A stretch of 11,287 nt of DNA, from positions 1 through 11,287 of the forward strand of contig JAUNUE010000042.1 in NCBI GenBank assembly GCA_030538335.1, in the 5' to 3' direction. Positions 1-7,190 of this stretch are shown piece by piece. Position 1 is the stretch's first letter, and every line of letters starts with the position of its first letter. The translations under genes were made by a program, and so were the position numbers. The notes beneath the pieces are model-generated. The model worked only from the letters and a program-made list of their open reading frames with translations, was not told the origin of the DNA and did no database searches. Origin of the DNA: Allobrachymonas sp. (lineage in GTDB: Bacteria > Pseudomonadota > Gammaproteobacteria > Burkholderiales > Burkholderiaceae_C).

Positions 1-359
1 CGTCCGGGTGCAGTGTATTGTGGCGTCCCCCGCAACTGGCGCCCAAACCCACCAACCCCCCAAAACCCCCGCGCCAATTTGTTTTTTTACAGAAAAAAAC
101 ACGACAGGGTAGTCCGAGGAAACACGGTAAACCACGCATGTGCCACCCAGGCAAAAAAAGGCGGATGTTTGAATGTGCCCCACGGCATATCTTGCCCCCA
201 GGCAAAACTCTCAAGCATGTCGTTATAGCTATCAAGATTACCCGCCATCCCCCATTGGGCCAAAGTCCAGACCAGGCAACTGCCCAAAATCAGCCAAAGG
301 GCTTGCGATTTTTGCTGGTGAGGGGTTACTTGTTTCAAGTCAGACAAAATAGGCGTCAC
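1..359 (-). CDS. Glycosyltransferase family 39-like membrane protein, 5' part only, interrupted by a stop
   Basis: Reading leftward from a GTG at 357-359, the frame gives about 90 residues and then meets TAA at 87-89. An N-terminal hydrophobic segment (residues about 21-40) is followed by NLDSYNDMLESFAWGQ and KHPPFFAWVAHAW. This is the acidic loop and HPP motif style of ArnT/PMT-like (GT39) transferases, which move sugars from polyprenyl-phosphate donors in the inner membrane. The same frame stays protein-like beyond the stop, with GFWGVGG and RQLRGTPQYTAPG running to the window edge. I therefore read this as one gene carrying base errors or recent decay, not as a finished small protein. The region past the stop is unusually rich in G/C homopolymers. 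The gene starts 18 bases after the 3' end of rnpB, with no clear ribosome binding site. The GTG start is inferred, and the gene continues outside the window. Confidence 0.6.
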
Positions 360-377
360 GAATAAGATCCGAAAAAA

Positions 378-807
378 GTAAAGCCTGCCTGTACGCCGGA
401 TTCTGTGCACGGCGGGAAACGCCGTGGGCCGCCATTCCTCTGGGCCGGGGGTCGCCCCCGCGGCTCGGTGCTGCCTACCCGCCAACTCAACGGTGCCGTT
501 TCATCGCTGGCCTATTTGGCATTGCTGCGCGCAGAGATTGCCCGTTTCACCTTGGTCAGCTCTGCTGCCCAAGGTGGCTATGTCGCTCCTGCCTTGCGGC
601 AGAGTCGCAACGCAAACCGTTGCGACGGGCGGCTTTCGCCGCCTTGTCATAGAACACCCTGAACTTGCTTTCCAAGCTCGTCTCTGTTGCTCTGATCCTC
701 ACCTCGCGGTGGAGAGGTGTTACCTCCTGCGCTGCCCTGTGCAGTCCGGACGTTCCTCCAGTGCGCCCTTTCGGGACTTGCACCGGCGACGGCCCGGCAG
801 GCTTTAC
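378..807 (-). ncRNA. rnpB: RNase P RNA (class A)
   Basis: This is the catalytic RNA that trims the 5' leader of tRNA precursors. On the minus strand the RNA begins GGTAAAGCCTGCC and ends GGCAGGCTTTAC. These ends pair perfectly over 12 bases (796-807 with 378-389) to form the closing helix P1. The universally conserved blocks are present: GGAGGAACGTCCGGACT at 743-759, CAAATAGG within 511-520, GGTGAAACGG near 543-556, and CAGAATCCGGCGTAC at 391-405 near the 3' end. At about 430 nt it is longer than the 377-nt Escherichia coli RNA. The extra length lies mainly in two strong hairpins at 604-626 and 628-643. It follows nlpD by 51 bases. Open reading frames crossing this stretch on either strand are chance. 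Confidence 0.95.
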
Positions 808-813
808 CTTGTC

Positions 814-841
814 ATTGTCGCTGATTCGGGGCTTGAATCAA
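814..841 (-). promoter_or_regulatory. Candidate sigma-70 promoter of rnpB
   Basis: On the minus strand TTGATT (836-841) and GACAAT (814-819) are separated by 16 bases, each matching 4 of 6 consensus bases. The predicted start about 7 bases after the -10 box falls at about 807, which is where the rnpB P1 helix begins. A small inverted repeat, TGATTC/GAATCA (822-827 and 835-840), overlaps the -35 box. The match is moderate and is supported mainly by the agreement with the RNA 5' end. Confidence 0.45.
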
Positions 842-858
842 AGCACCCTGTGGCAAGG

Positions 859-1686
859 TCAGCCCCGCGGCAAATACAGCAATGGGTTGACGGTCTTGCC
901 GCCACGGCGCACCTCAAAGTGCAGCTTCACCCGGTCGGCATCCGTCTTGCCCATGTTGGCAATGTGCTGGCCTTTTTTCACCGACTGGCCTTCCTTGACC
1001 AGCAAACGGCTGTTGTGCGCGTACACCGTGAGCAGGGTGTCGTTGTGCTTGAGGATGATGAGGTTGCCGTAGCCGCGCAGGCCCGATCCGGCGTACATCA
1101 CGCGGCCGTCGGCGCTGGCGTAGATGGGGTCGCCCTCTTTGCCGGCTATGCCAATGCCCTTGTTCTTCACGTCGTCAAACGGCGCGATCACGGTGGTGGA
1201 TTTGGTGGGCCATGCCAGCGCAACGCCAAGGTTGGCGGGTTCTGCTGCAGCAGGTGTTGTGGAAGGTGTTGGCGTGCGCGATGGCGTGGTTCCCGCCACA
1301 GGCGGGGTGGTGGAAGGCACCGATGCCACCGCTCCGGCAGGCGGCACCACGCGCAGCACCTGGCCGATTTCAATCACGTCGGGGTTGGGTACCCAGGTAT
1401 TGTTCCATTGCGCCAGATCGCGCCAGTCGATATTGAGCGCGCGCGAAATGCTGCGAACGGTGTCGCCCTGCTGCACCGTGTAGTAGCCGGGCTTGCCGGT
1501 AAATTCATAACCGGGCAGGGTGGCCGGGTCCACACGCTGAACGGGCACGCCGCTGCCCAAGGAACGGTTGACCACCGGCGCGGAGCCGCCCGTAAAACCA
1601 CACGCGGCCAGCACGCTGGTCATGGTTGCGAGCGTCACGTAACGCGCCGCACGCATGCGCAAAGTTGTTGGATCAGGATGGATCAT
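859..1686 (-). CDS. nlpD: LysM/LytM-domain lipoprotein NlpD (amidase activator)
   Basis: This 275-residue envelope lipoprotein is of the kind that activates a peptidoglycan amidase (AmiC) during daughter-cell separation. The signal peptide ends in a lipobox LAAC with Cys29. A LysM peptidoglycan-binding domain covers about 67-114 (YYTVQQGDTVRSIS to IGQVLRVV). A Pro/Thr-rich linker spans about 120-150, and a LytM/M23 domain spans about 170-272 (GDPIYASADGRVMYAG, RGYGNLIILKHND). The zinc site is degenerate: the usual HxxxD positions are Asn175 and Gly179, and the first His of HxH is Lys254 (KLHFE). This is known for NlpD activators and argues against hydrolase activity. The ATG at 1684-1686 has GAGAGAGGAAG just upstream. 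It lies 50 bases after pcm. No rpoS follows. Confidence 0.93.
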   Translation of the reverse strand: MIHPDPTTLRMRAARYVTLATMTSVLAACGFTGGSAPVVNRSLGSGVPVQRVDPATLPGYEFTGKPGYYTVQQGDTVRSISRALNIDWRDLAQWNNTWVPNPDVIEIGQVLRVVPPAGAVASVPSTTPPVAGTTPSRTPTPSTTPAAAEPANLGVALAWPTKSTTVIAPFDDVKNKGIGIAGKEGDPIYASADGRVMYAGSGLRGYGNLIILKHNDTLLTVYAHNSRLLVKEGQSVKKGQHIANMGKTDADRVKLHFEVRRGGKTVNPLLYLPRG

Positions 1687-1704
1687 GAATGCACTTCCTC
1701 TCTC

Positions 1705-1743
1705 TTGGGCGTGAGGTGCCCAACACGGGAATACCCTCACGCC
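1705..1743 (-). promoter_or_regulatory. Two overlapping, mutually exclusive hairpins between pcm and nlpD
   Basis: A perfect 9-base inverted repeat, GGCGTGAGG (1708-1716) and CCTCACGCC (1735-1743), spans the pcm stop codon with an 18-base loop. A second stem, TTGGGC (1705-1710) with GCCCAA (1718-1723), shares bases with it, so only one can form at a time. In the transcript the structures sit immediately before the nlpD Shine-Dalgarno sequence. There is no T-run after either stem, so they do not look like an intrinsic terminator. A role in mRNA processing or in nlpD translation is inference. Confidence 0.4.
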
Positions 1744-2597
1744 ATGCCCGATTTTAAGGGCACAAACAGAACCGGTTCCAGCACCGACTGCCGCATGCCT
1801 TGCTGCGTCTTGTCGAGTACCACCAGCACCTGCCCCTGGCCGGATGCCAGCGGTGCCACAATGCGCCCGCCTACGGCCAACTGGTCGATCCACGCTTGCG
1901 GAATCGCATGGCCGCCCGCTGCAGCGATGATGCCCGCATACGGCGCGCCCAAAGGGTAGCCCAGCATGCCGTCGCCCAGAATCAGGTGGATATTGGGAAT
2001 GCGAAAAGGCCGCAGGTTGTTGCGCGCTTTTTCGTGCAGGCCCTTGAGGCGCTCGATGCTGTACACCTCAGATGCCACCTGCGCCAGCACGCTGGCCTGG
2101 TAGCCACAGCCCGTGCCGATTTCAAGCACCCGGCCCAAACGTGCCTCAGGCGGCTGCTCCTGCATGGCGGGGCAGGCCAGCAGCAACTCCACCATGCGCG
2201 CAACCACCGTGGGTTTGGAAATGGTCTGCTCCAGCCCAATCGGCAGGCTGGTGTCGAGATAGGCCTGGTTCAGCAGGGCGCTGTCGACAAAACAGTGGCG
2301 CTCCACCTTCTGCATGGCGGCCAGCACGCGCGGATCGCTGATGCCGCCTTGCTGCAGTTGCTGCACCATGCGTGCGCGCAGGGCGCTGGCGTTGGCCAGC
2401 CCCGCATTGCCCACCGTGGTGCGTGTTTGTACCGGCACGATGTGCGGCTGCACGGTGCCGGGTTTTGCCGGTTGCTGGGAAATGGGCACGGTTTTTTCAG
2501 GTGTCGCTGATCCCGTGGTTTTCGTGCGCACACCAGGCACCGCATGGGGCGGCTCGTGGCTCCACTGGTTGCGCGCAGGAAAAGTCGGACGTGGCAC
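1737..2597 (-). CDS. pcm: Protein-L-isoaspartate O-methyltransferase
   Basis: This cytoplasmic repair enzyme uses S-adenosylmethionine to methylate isoaspartyl residues in aged proteins. The SAM-binding motif VLEIGTGCGYQASVLAQ lies at about 157-173. The family motifs LPIGLEQTISKPTVVARM (about 118-135) and LEPVLFVPL near the C-terminus are present. A Pro/Thr-rich N-terminal extension of about 70 residues precedes the catalytic core, so at 286 residues it is longer than the E. coli enzyme of about 208. No ATG is available near the start. I chose GTG at 2595-2597. TTG at 2604-2606, which overlaps the surE stop, and GTG at 2643-2645 are alternatives in the same frame. The gene is translationally close to surE, its usual partner, and is followed by nlpD. 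Confidence 0.93.
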   Translation of the reverse strand: MPRPTFPARNQWSHEPPHAVPGVRTKTTGSATPEKTVPISQQPAKPGTVQPHIVPVQTRTTVGNAGLANASALRARMVQQLQQGGISDPRVLAAMQKVERHCFVDSALLNQAYLDTSLPIGLEQTISKPTVVARMVELLLACPAMQEQPPEARLGRVLEIGTGCGYQASVLAQVASEVYSIERLKGLHEKARNNLRPFRIPNIHLILGDGMLGYPLGAPYAGIIAAAGGHAIPQAWIDQLAVGGRIVAPLASGQGQVLVVLDKTQQGMRQSVLEPVLFVPLKSGMA

Positions 2598-2602
2598 AGC
2601 GC

Positions 2603-3385
2603 TCAACCCCGATCCGCGTCGGCGCCTGCGAACAGCGCTTGCCACTCGCTGAGGCCCTTGTAGTCGGTCAAGTCGACCTGCAGGGGCGTTACAGAGACGT
2701 GGCCCGTGGCCGTGGCGTGAAAGTCGGTGCCCTCGGCATCATCTTTTGCCGCGCCCGCATAGCCGATCCAGTACATGGTCTGGCCGCGCGGGTTTTGCTG
2801 GGTGATCACGTTTTCTGCCGCATGGCGCCGCCCCAAGCGGCACAGGCGCGGGGGCTTGAGTTCGGCTGTCGGCAGGTTGGGGATATTGACATTGAACAGC
2901 CACGGCTGGCGCACGCCATCGTGGTGTGCCGCCTTGACCTGCGGCTCCAGTTGCAGCACCAGATTTTTTGCCGCTTCGGCCGCCGCCTCAATATGCTCCC
3001 AGCCTTTTTTTACCTGCGAAAAAGCAATGGCGGGGATGCCAAACAGATACCCTTCCATCGCTGCACCCACCGTGCCGGAGTAGATGGTGTCGTCGCCCAT
3101 ATTGGCACCGTTGTTGATGCCCGACACCACCAGATCAGGCGACTCGGGCAACAGGCCGGTCAAGGCAATGTGCACGCAATCGGCCGGGGTGCCGTTGATG
3201 TAGCGAAAGCCGTTGGCCGCCTGCTGGATGTACAGCGGCGCATCGAGCGTAAGCGCGTTCGACTTGGCGCTGTTGTTGAACTCGGGGGCAATCACTTCCA
3301 CATCAGCCACACCACGCAGGGCCTCGTACAGCGCAATGATGCCCTGCGCCTGGTAGCCATCGTCGTTGCACAGCAGAATTTTCAT
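2603..3385 (-). CDS. surE: 5'/3'-nucleotidase SurE
   Basis: This 260-residue metal-dependent phosphatase removes phosphate from nucleoside 5'- and 3'-monophosphates and is linked to stationary-phase survival. The N-terminal MKILLCNDDG carries metal ligands Asp8 and Asp9. Ser39 (APEFNNSAKSNALTL) and Asn91 (VVSGINNGANMGDD) complete the usual site, followed by DTIYSGTVGAAMEG. The ATG at 3383-3385 is preceded by GGAAAGGG at suitable spacing. The gene lies 52 bases after nadV, so it could be read from the same transcript. It ends in a TGA that lies inside or next to the start region of pcm. Substrate preference cannot be read from the sequence. Confidence 0.96.
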   Translation of the reverse strand: MKILLCNDDGYQAQGIIALYEALRGVADVEVIAPEFNNSAKSNALTLDAPLYIQQAANGFRYINGTPADCVHIALTGLLPESPDLVVSGINNGANMGDDTIYSGTVGAAMEGYLFGIPAIAFSQVKKGWEHIEAAAEAAKNLVLQLEPQVKAAHHDGVRQPWLFNVNIPNLPTAELKPPRLCRLGRRHAAENVITQQNPRGQTMYWIGYAGAAKDDAEGTDFHATATGHVSVTPLQVDLTDYKGLSEWQALFAGADADRG

Positions 3386-3437
3386 GACATTGCCCTTTCC
3401 ATACCACCCACCAAATCCTTTGGCGATTGTAGTGGCC

Positions 3438-4883
3438 TTATGCGGCGGGCATGTCGTCTGGCTTCAGATGCATGAAGCCTTCTTCCGCCCGCAGGCGCAC
3501 GGTATCCAATGTGTCTTGCACCAGGATTTGGCCGTTTTCAAACACCGGGCGCAGCAGGTCTTTTGCGTCGGGCGGCAACTCGCTTTCGCGCACGGTCTGC
3601 ACGCTGCCATCGGGCCGTTGCGCGAGCGTGATGCGTCCGCGCTTGGAGGCCTTGCTGTGGTCGCCCACCGGGTCTTTGTACACCTCGCGCCATTGCCCAT
3701 CCACCTGTACCGCCGAGCATTTCATGGCGAACTTCATCGTGTCGCGGTTGAGTTGCTGCAACAGCCCGCCGCCCATGCCAAAAGCCACGTTCTCGGCCGA
3801 GAACCCGGCCTGCTGCAGTACCTGCAGAATTTCGCGCAGCTTGCCCAGGTTGATGCCGTCGCCCTGAATGATGCGCACATGCTGCAGCACACGGTAGCCG
3901 CGGCTGTTGGTGGTCGTGCCAAAGCGGTCAGCGAGGATGCGCGCCACCTGCAAGACGGTCGCCACCGGGTCGCCCGAATCGGGGCGGATCACCACCGTGG
4001 CGCCGCTGGCCACCACCGCGTCGCGCAACTGCTGCCCCCAGATCACATCGCAGGCGTGGAAGATGTCGTAGCTGTCACTCACCACGGCGAGGATGCTGCC
4101 GGGTTTGGCAAACTGGCGCAGCATGTTGCGGTAAGCCTCGGCTTCGTGTTCGCGCCCCCACGCGGTGATGGTGCTGTGCTCGGCCGCAGGAATGGAAAAA
4201 CCCGCCATCGCGCAGTCGTAATAGCGCCGCCCGGCCAGCAGCGCGGTGAGGGTATCGGTGCCCTGAAAGTTGAGCAGATGTGCGAGACCGCCCAAGGCGG
4301 CTGATTCGAGGCTGGACACGCCGCGCGCGCCAAAGTCGTGCAGCTTGAAGGGCAGCTCTTGCGCTGCGCGGTCGCTGGTGGTATGCAGGTAATGCGCAAT
4401 CACCGCCTTGGCGCTGGCCGACTGCGTGGCCACTGTGGTCGGGTACCACACAGCGCGCAGCAGTTCAGTCTCGATATAGCTCGGCAGCCAGAAAAATTCG
4501 GGGTCGGTATTCTCGACCGTGACCAGCACGTGGTGCACCGGCAGCACACTGCCTTCGGCCACGGCGCGGATGCGCAAGGGCAGGTAGCCACCGTGTTTTT
4601 CGACCAGCCGCTTCCAGCCCGCTTCGTTGAACGGCAAACCATGCGCGGCCAGCACCTCTTTGGCCTCGGCGATATGCGCATCGGTTACCGGCCGGGTCAG
4701 ATACTCGCGCAAATACGCCTGCAAACCAAAGAACAGGCTGTGCCCATAACGCCCGCCACGCGATTCGATATAGCTGAAGGTGTGCTGCGTGCCCGGCGGG
4801 TATTGCAGCCAGTGCGAAGTCTTGTACGAATCGGTGCGCAGCAACAGGTTGTGGCCCAGGGCGGGGTGCAGATCAGGGTTCAT
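3438..4883 (-). CDS. nadV: Nicotinamide phosphoribosyltransferase
   Basis: NadV joins nicotinamide and PRPP to give NMN, the first step of the non-deamidating NAD salvage route. At 481 residues it is close to animal NAMPT in length and motifs. Visible are TDSYKTSHWLQYPPGT (Asp18, Tyr20), HDFGARGVSS (Phe184, Arg187), NFQGTDT (Asp210), AAEHSTITAWG (His236, the catalytic-histidine position), VVSDSYDI, IRPDSGDP (Arg300, Asp302), IQGDGIN (Asp342) and AFGMGGGLLQQLNRD. All the substrate-contact residues I can place from NAMPT are kept. The ATG at 4881-4883 has a strong GGGAGGAA upstream, and it overlaps the nadM stop as ATGA. It is not a nicotinate phosphoribosyltransferase (PncB), whose motifs differ. 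Confidence 0.95.
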   Translation of the reverse strand: MNPDLHPALGHNLLLRTDSYKTSHWLQYPPGTQHTFSYIESRGGRYGHSLFFGLQAYLREYLTRPVTDAHIAEAKEVLAAHGLPFNEAGWKRLVEKHGGYLPLRIRAVAEGSVLPVHHVLVTVENTDPEFFWLPSYIETELLRAVWYPTTVATQSASAKAVIAHYLHTTSDRAAQELPFKLHDFGARGVSSLESAALGGLAHLLNFQGTDTLTALLAGRRYYDCAMAGFSIPAAEHSTITAWGREHEAEAYRNMLRQFAKPGSILAVVSDSYDIFHACDVIWGQQLRDAVVASGATVVIRPDSGDPVATVLQVARILADRFGTTTNSRGYRVLQHVRIIQGDGINLGKLREILQVLQQAGFSAENVAFGMGGGLLQQLNRDTMKFAMKCSAVQVDGQWREVYKDPVGDHSKASKRGRITLAQRPDGSVQTVRESELPPDAKDLLRPVFENGQILVQDTLDTVRLRAEEGFMHLKPDDMPAA

Positions 4884-5503
4884 GCCAAGGATTCCTCCCG
4901 TTGCCGGCATACATCCAGCCAATGCCGTGTATGCCGGAACTGTTCAAGATAGTCCCTCGTGGATGCGGGCAGTACGCCGGGCTGCAGCCACAAAGGATCG
5001 GGGTCGGGGTTGCGGGTGAAGTAGCTGTTACGGATCGATGTGCCATCCAGCCCCGCCACGTTGGCAAACGGCACAAACTGCCAGTGCGCAAACAGCTCCA
5101 GATAATACGTGCTGGCATCCTTGGCGTGACCCACGAGCGCCACGCGCGCGGCAGCGGCGCTTGCACCATCGGTGGTGACAACCCCATCCACCACGGCCTG
5201 CACGCGGCTGACCCATACCGTATCGTCAGGGTGGTTTTCTACGCCCGCCACATGTATGCGATCGGCATCTTCGGGCAAGGCCGCACGCAGCATCTGCACG
5301 CGCTCCTCAAGCGTAAAGGGGTTCTTGGGGCTGCGCGGCACACCTACAGAACCAACCACCACAACCACCTTGGGCGCTGTGTGCAACGCCGCCCGCAACA
5401 AGGCCACATGCCCGCAATGCACGGGTTGGAAGCGCCCGATCACGACGGCGTAGTCAAGCGCGTTGGCTGTTTTGATGGCAGCGGTTTTCTTTGAATGATC
5501 CAT
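4880..5503 (-). CDS. nadM: Nicotinamide-nucleotide adenylyltransferase (NadM type)
   Basis: This enzyme transfers AMP from ATP to NMN to make NAD, consuming the product of nadV. The nucleotidyltransferase signature GRFQPVHCGH (HxGH at residues 29-32) lies near the N-terminus. It is followed by VVVGSVGVPRSPKNPFTLEE and the C-terminal GTSIRNSYF, which matches the SxTxxR-type ATP-binding motif. At 207 residues it is a lone adenylyltransferase domain, without the C-terminal Nudix domain of the bifunctional homologues. I chose ATG 5501-5503 because AGGCGA precedes it. ATG 5522-5524, which overlaps the upstream stop as ATGA, would add 7 residues but has no visible ribosome binding site. Coupling to nadV by a 4-base overlap is clear. 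Confidence 0.9.
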   Translation of the reverse strand: MDHSKKTAAIKTANALDYAVVIGRFQPVHCGHVALLRAALHTAPKVVVVVGSVGVPRSPKNPFTLEERVQMLRAALPEDADRIHVAGVENHPDDTVWVSRVQAVVDGVVTTDGASAAAARVALVGHAKDASTYYLELFAHWQFVPFANVAGLDGTSIRNSYFTRNPDPDPLWLQPGVLPASTRDYLEQFRHTRHWLDVCRQREESLA

Positions 5504-5520
5504 ATTCGCCTGCATGCCGT

Positions 5521-6276
5521 TCATGCTGCACGGCCATGCAGCAACGCCTGTTCCCACCATGCAAAGCCCTCCCCACGCTGCCGCGCCAGTTGCACCATCG
5601 ACGCATGGTCGTACGGCACGCTGTGCAGTTCCACCTGCCAGCCTGCATCGCATTGTTCAATGATGGCATAACGCGCATCGGGGGAGCCGGTTTGCATGAT
5701 GTGGAATTCAGGCTGGTCATCAGAATATGCTTGAAGCCCCACGCTGCCGGGGTTGACGATGAGCGGGCCACCCCTCATGCGCACACTGCGCGGCACGTGG
5801 GTGTGGCCGCAGGCGATGAGCAGATCGTGTTGTGCTGCATATTCAGGGCCGAGGCGTTGCTGCAATTCCTTCTGCGTTGCCAGCCCCATTTCCCCATAGC
5901 GCACCGATTCGGCCAGATAAGTGCAATCGCTGTGTGGGGTGCCGTGGCATAGCAATACCGTGTCGCTGTAGCGGCATGTCGGCTGCAGGCTGCGCACCCA
6001 GTCCCGTTCTGCGGCCTGCAACTGGCTGTAGGCATATTGGTCTGACGGGGCACCGGCTTGCTGCGCACAGGCCAGCAACTGGCGCTCGTGGTTGCCCGCC
6101 AGGCACAGCCAGCCACTGGCCATGAGGAACTGCGCCGTTTCGCGCGGCAGCAGGGGGCCTGACAGATGGTCGCCCAGATTCAGCACCGCGTCTGCGCCAC
6201 GCTTTTTGATGTCAGTCGCCACCGCCTCCAGCGCGGCGAGGTTGCCGTGAATGTCGGAAACAAGGGCCAGGCGCAT
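5521..6276 (-). CDS. Calcineurin-like metallophosphoesterase
   Basis: This 251-residue soluble phosphoesterase of the YfcE/MJ0936-like type carries the complete two-metal signature. It has SDIHGN (Asp8, His10), LGDHLSGP (Asp36), AGNHE (Asn62, His63), LCHGTPHSD, and the C-terminal CGHTHVPR, with VNPGSVG after it. Homologues split phosphodiester or phosphomonoester bonds, but the substrate here is unknown. It is the first gene of the leftward train. Its TGA at 5521-5523 lies within 20 bases of either possible nadM start, so it is probably cotranscribed with NAD salvage. The ATG at 6274-6276 has GGAG 8 bases upstream. An action on NMN, NAD or a related nucleotide is inferred from neighbourhood only. 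Confidence 0.85.
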   Translation of the reverse strand: MRLALVSDIHGNLAALEAVATDIKKRGADAVLNLGDHLSGPLLPRETAQFLMASGWLCLAGNHERQLLACAQQAGAPSDQYAYSQLQAAERDWVRSLQPTCRYSDTVLLCHGTPHSDCTYLAESVRYGEMGLATQKELQQRLGPEYAAQHDLLIACGHTHVPRSVRMRGGPLIVNPGSVGLQAYSDDQPEFHIMQTGSPDARYAIIEQCDAGWQVELHSVPYDHASMVQLARQRGEGFAWWEQALLHGRAA

Positions 6277-6353
6277 GGATGCATCTCCGCGGTGCAAGGG
6301 TGGATATTGCCGCTAGGATACGGGTTTTGGTCTGCTGCTCCACAACACTTCTG
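6277..6353. other. Divergent intergenic gap between the phosphoesterase operon and galU
   Basis: These 77 bases must hold the promoters of both divergent units unless transcription enters from elsewhere. I see a GGAG ribosome site for the leftward gene but no convincing -35/-10 pair in either direction, and no strong palindrome. Confidence 0.5.
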
Positions 6354-7190
6354 ATGAAACCCCTGCACAAAGCCATTTTTCCGGTTGCTGGTCTGGGCAC
6401 GCGCTTTTTGCCTGCCACCAAATCCATCCCCAAGGAAATGCTCACGGTGGTCGACCGCCCGTTGATCCAGTACGCGGTGGACGAAGCGGTGGAGGCGGGC
6501 ATCGACACGCTGATTTTTGTGACCGGGCGCAGCAAGAACGCGATCGTCGATTACTTTGACCGCAGCCCCGAACTCGAAGCCGAACTGGAAGCCAAAGGCA
6601 AGCTCGAAGCCCTGCAACGCGTGCGCGATGTGGTGCCGCCGCATGTCAAGTGCTTTTACGTGCGCCAGCCGCAGCCGCTGGGTCTGGGCCACGCCGTGTT
6701 GTGCGCGGCCGAACTGGTGCAGGACGACGAGCCGTTTGCCGTGCTGCTGCCCGACGATTTGATTGACGCCTTTCCCACCGGCACGCTGGCGCAAATGGCC
6801 GACGTGCACCGCCGCCACGGCCAGGCCGTGCTGGCGCTTGAGGAAGTGCCGCTGTCGCAGGTGCACCAGTACGGCGTGATTCGCCCGGCTGACAAAAATG
6901 CGCATCCGCTGCAGATCGAAGGCATTGTCGAAAAGCCCCGCGCGGAAGAAGCCCCATCGAACTGGAGCGTGGTGGGCCGCTACATCCTCACGCCCGATGT
7001 GATGACAGCGCTGAAGACGCAGCAACCCGGCGCGGGTGGCGAAATCCAGTTGACCGATGCCATTGCCGCCTGCCTGCACACCGGCAACTTTGTCGGCCTG
7101 CCGCTGCACGGCAAGCGCTTTGACTGCGGCAGCAAACGCGGCTTTCTGGCGGCGAACATGCATTTTGGCTTGCGCGAAACGGCGGAGTGA
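6354..7190 (+). CDS. galU: UTP--glucose-1-phosphate uridylyltransferase
   Basis: GalU makes UDP-glucose from UTP and glucose-1-phosphate, supplying lipopolysaccharide, exopolysaccharide and other glycosylation. At 278 residues it is a normal bacterial GalU, slightly shorter than the E. coli protein. It begins KAIFPVAGLGTRFLPATKS, with the nucleotide-binding loop at residues 13-17 and catalytic-region lysines. It continues with PKEMLTVVDRPLIQYAVDEA, QPLGLGHAVLCA, LLPDDLID, GIVEKP, VVGRYILTP, GGEIQLTDAI and RFDCGSKRGF. The ATG at 6354-6356 is the start that fits the family. No clear Shine-Dalgarno precedes it. It stands alone on the plus strand, divergent from the phosphoesterase operon and convergent with the phaM-like gene. 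Confidence 0.96.
   Translation: MKPLHKAIFPVAGLGTRFLPATKSIPKEMLTVVDRPLIQYAVDEAVEAGIDTLIFVTGRSKNAIVDYFDRSPELEAELEAKGKLEALQRVRDVVPPHVKCFYVRQPQPLGLGHAVLCAAELVQDDEPFAVLLPDDLIDAFPTGTLAQMADVHRRHGQAVLALEEVPLSQVHQYGVIRPADKNAHPLQIEGIVEKPRAEEAPSNWSVVGRYILTPDVMTALKTQQPGAGGEIQLTDAIAACLHTGNFVGLPLHGKRFDCGSKRGFLAANMHFGLRETAE

Noticed and set aside
87..485. Extended 132-residue reading that starts inside rnpB
   Set aside because: The first 42 residues translate the conserved RNase P RNA 3' region. Only the part from about 359 downward looks like protein.
822..840. TGATTC/GAATCA hairpin as an nlpD terminator
   Set aside because: The stem is only 6 bases, AT-rich, and not followed by a T-run. It overlaps the likely rnpB -35 box.
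424..1959. 511-codon plus-strand open frame
   Set aside because: It runs antisense through rnpB, nlpD and part of pcm, has low-complexity His/Arg/Gly-rich translation with no domain, and is explained by high GC on the strand opposite real genes.
3366..4304. 312-codon plus-strand open frame opposite nadV
   Set aside because: The translation is composition-driven, rich in His, Ala and Val, and lies antisense to a fully conserved nadV.
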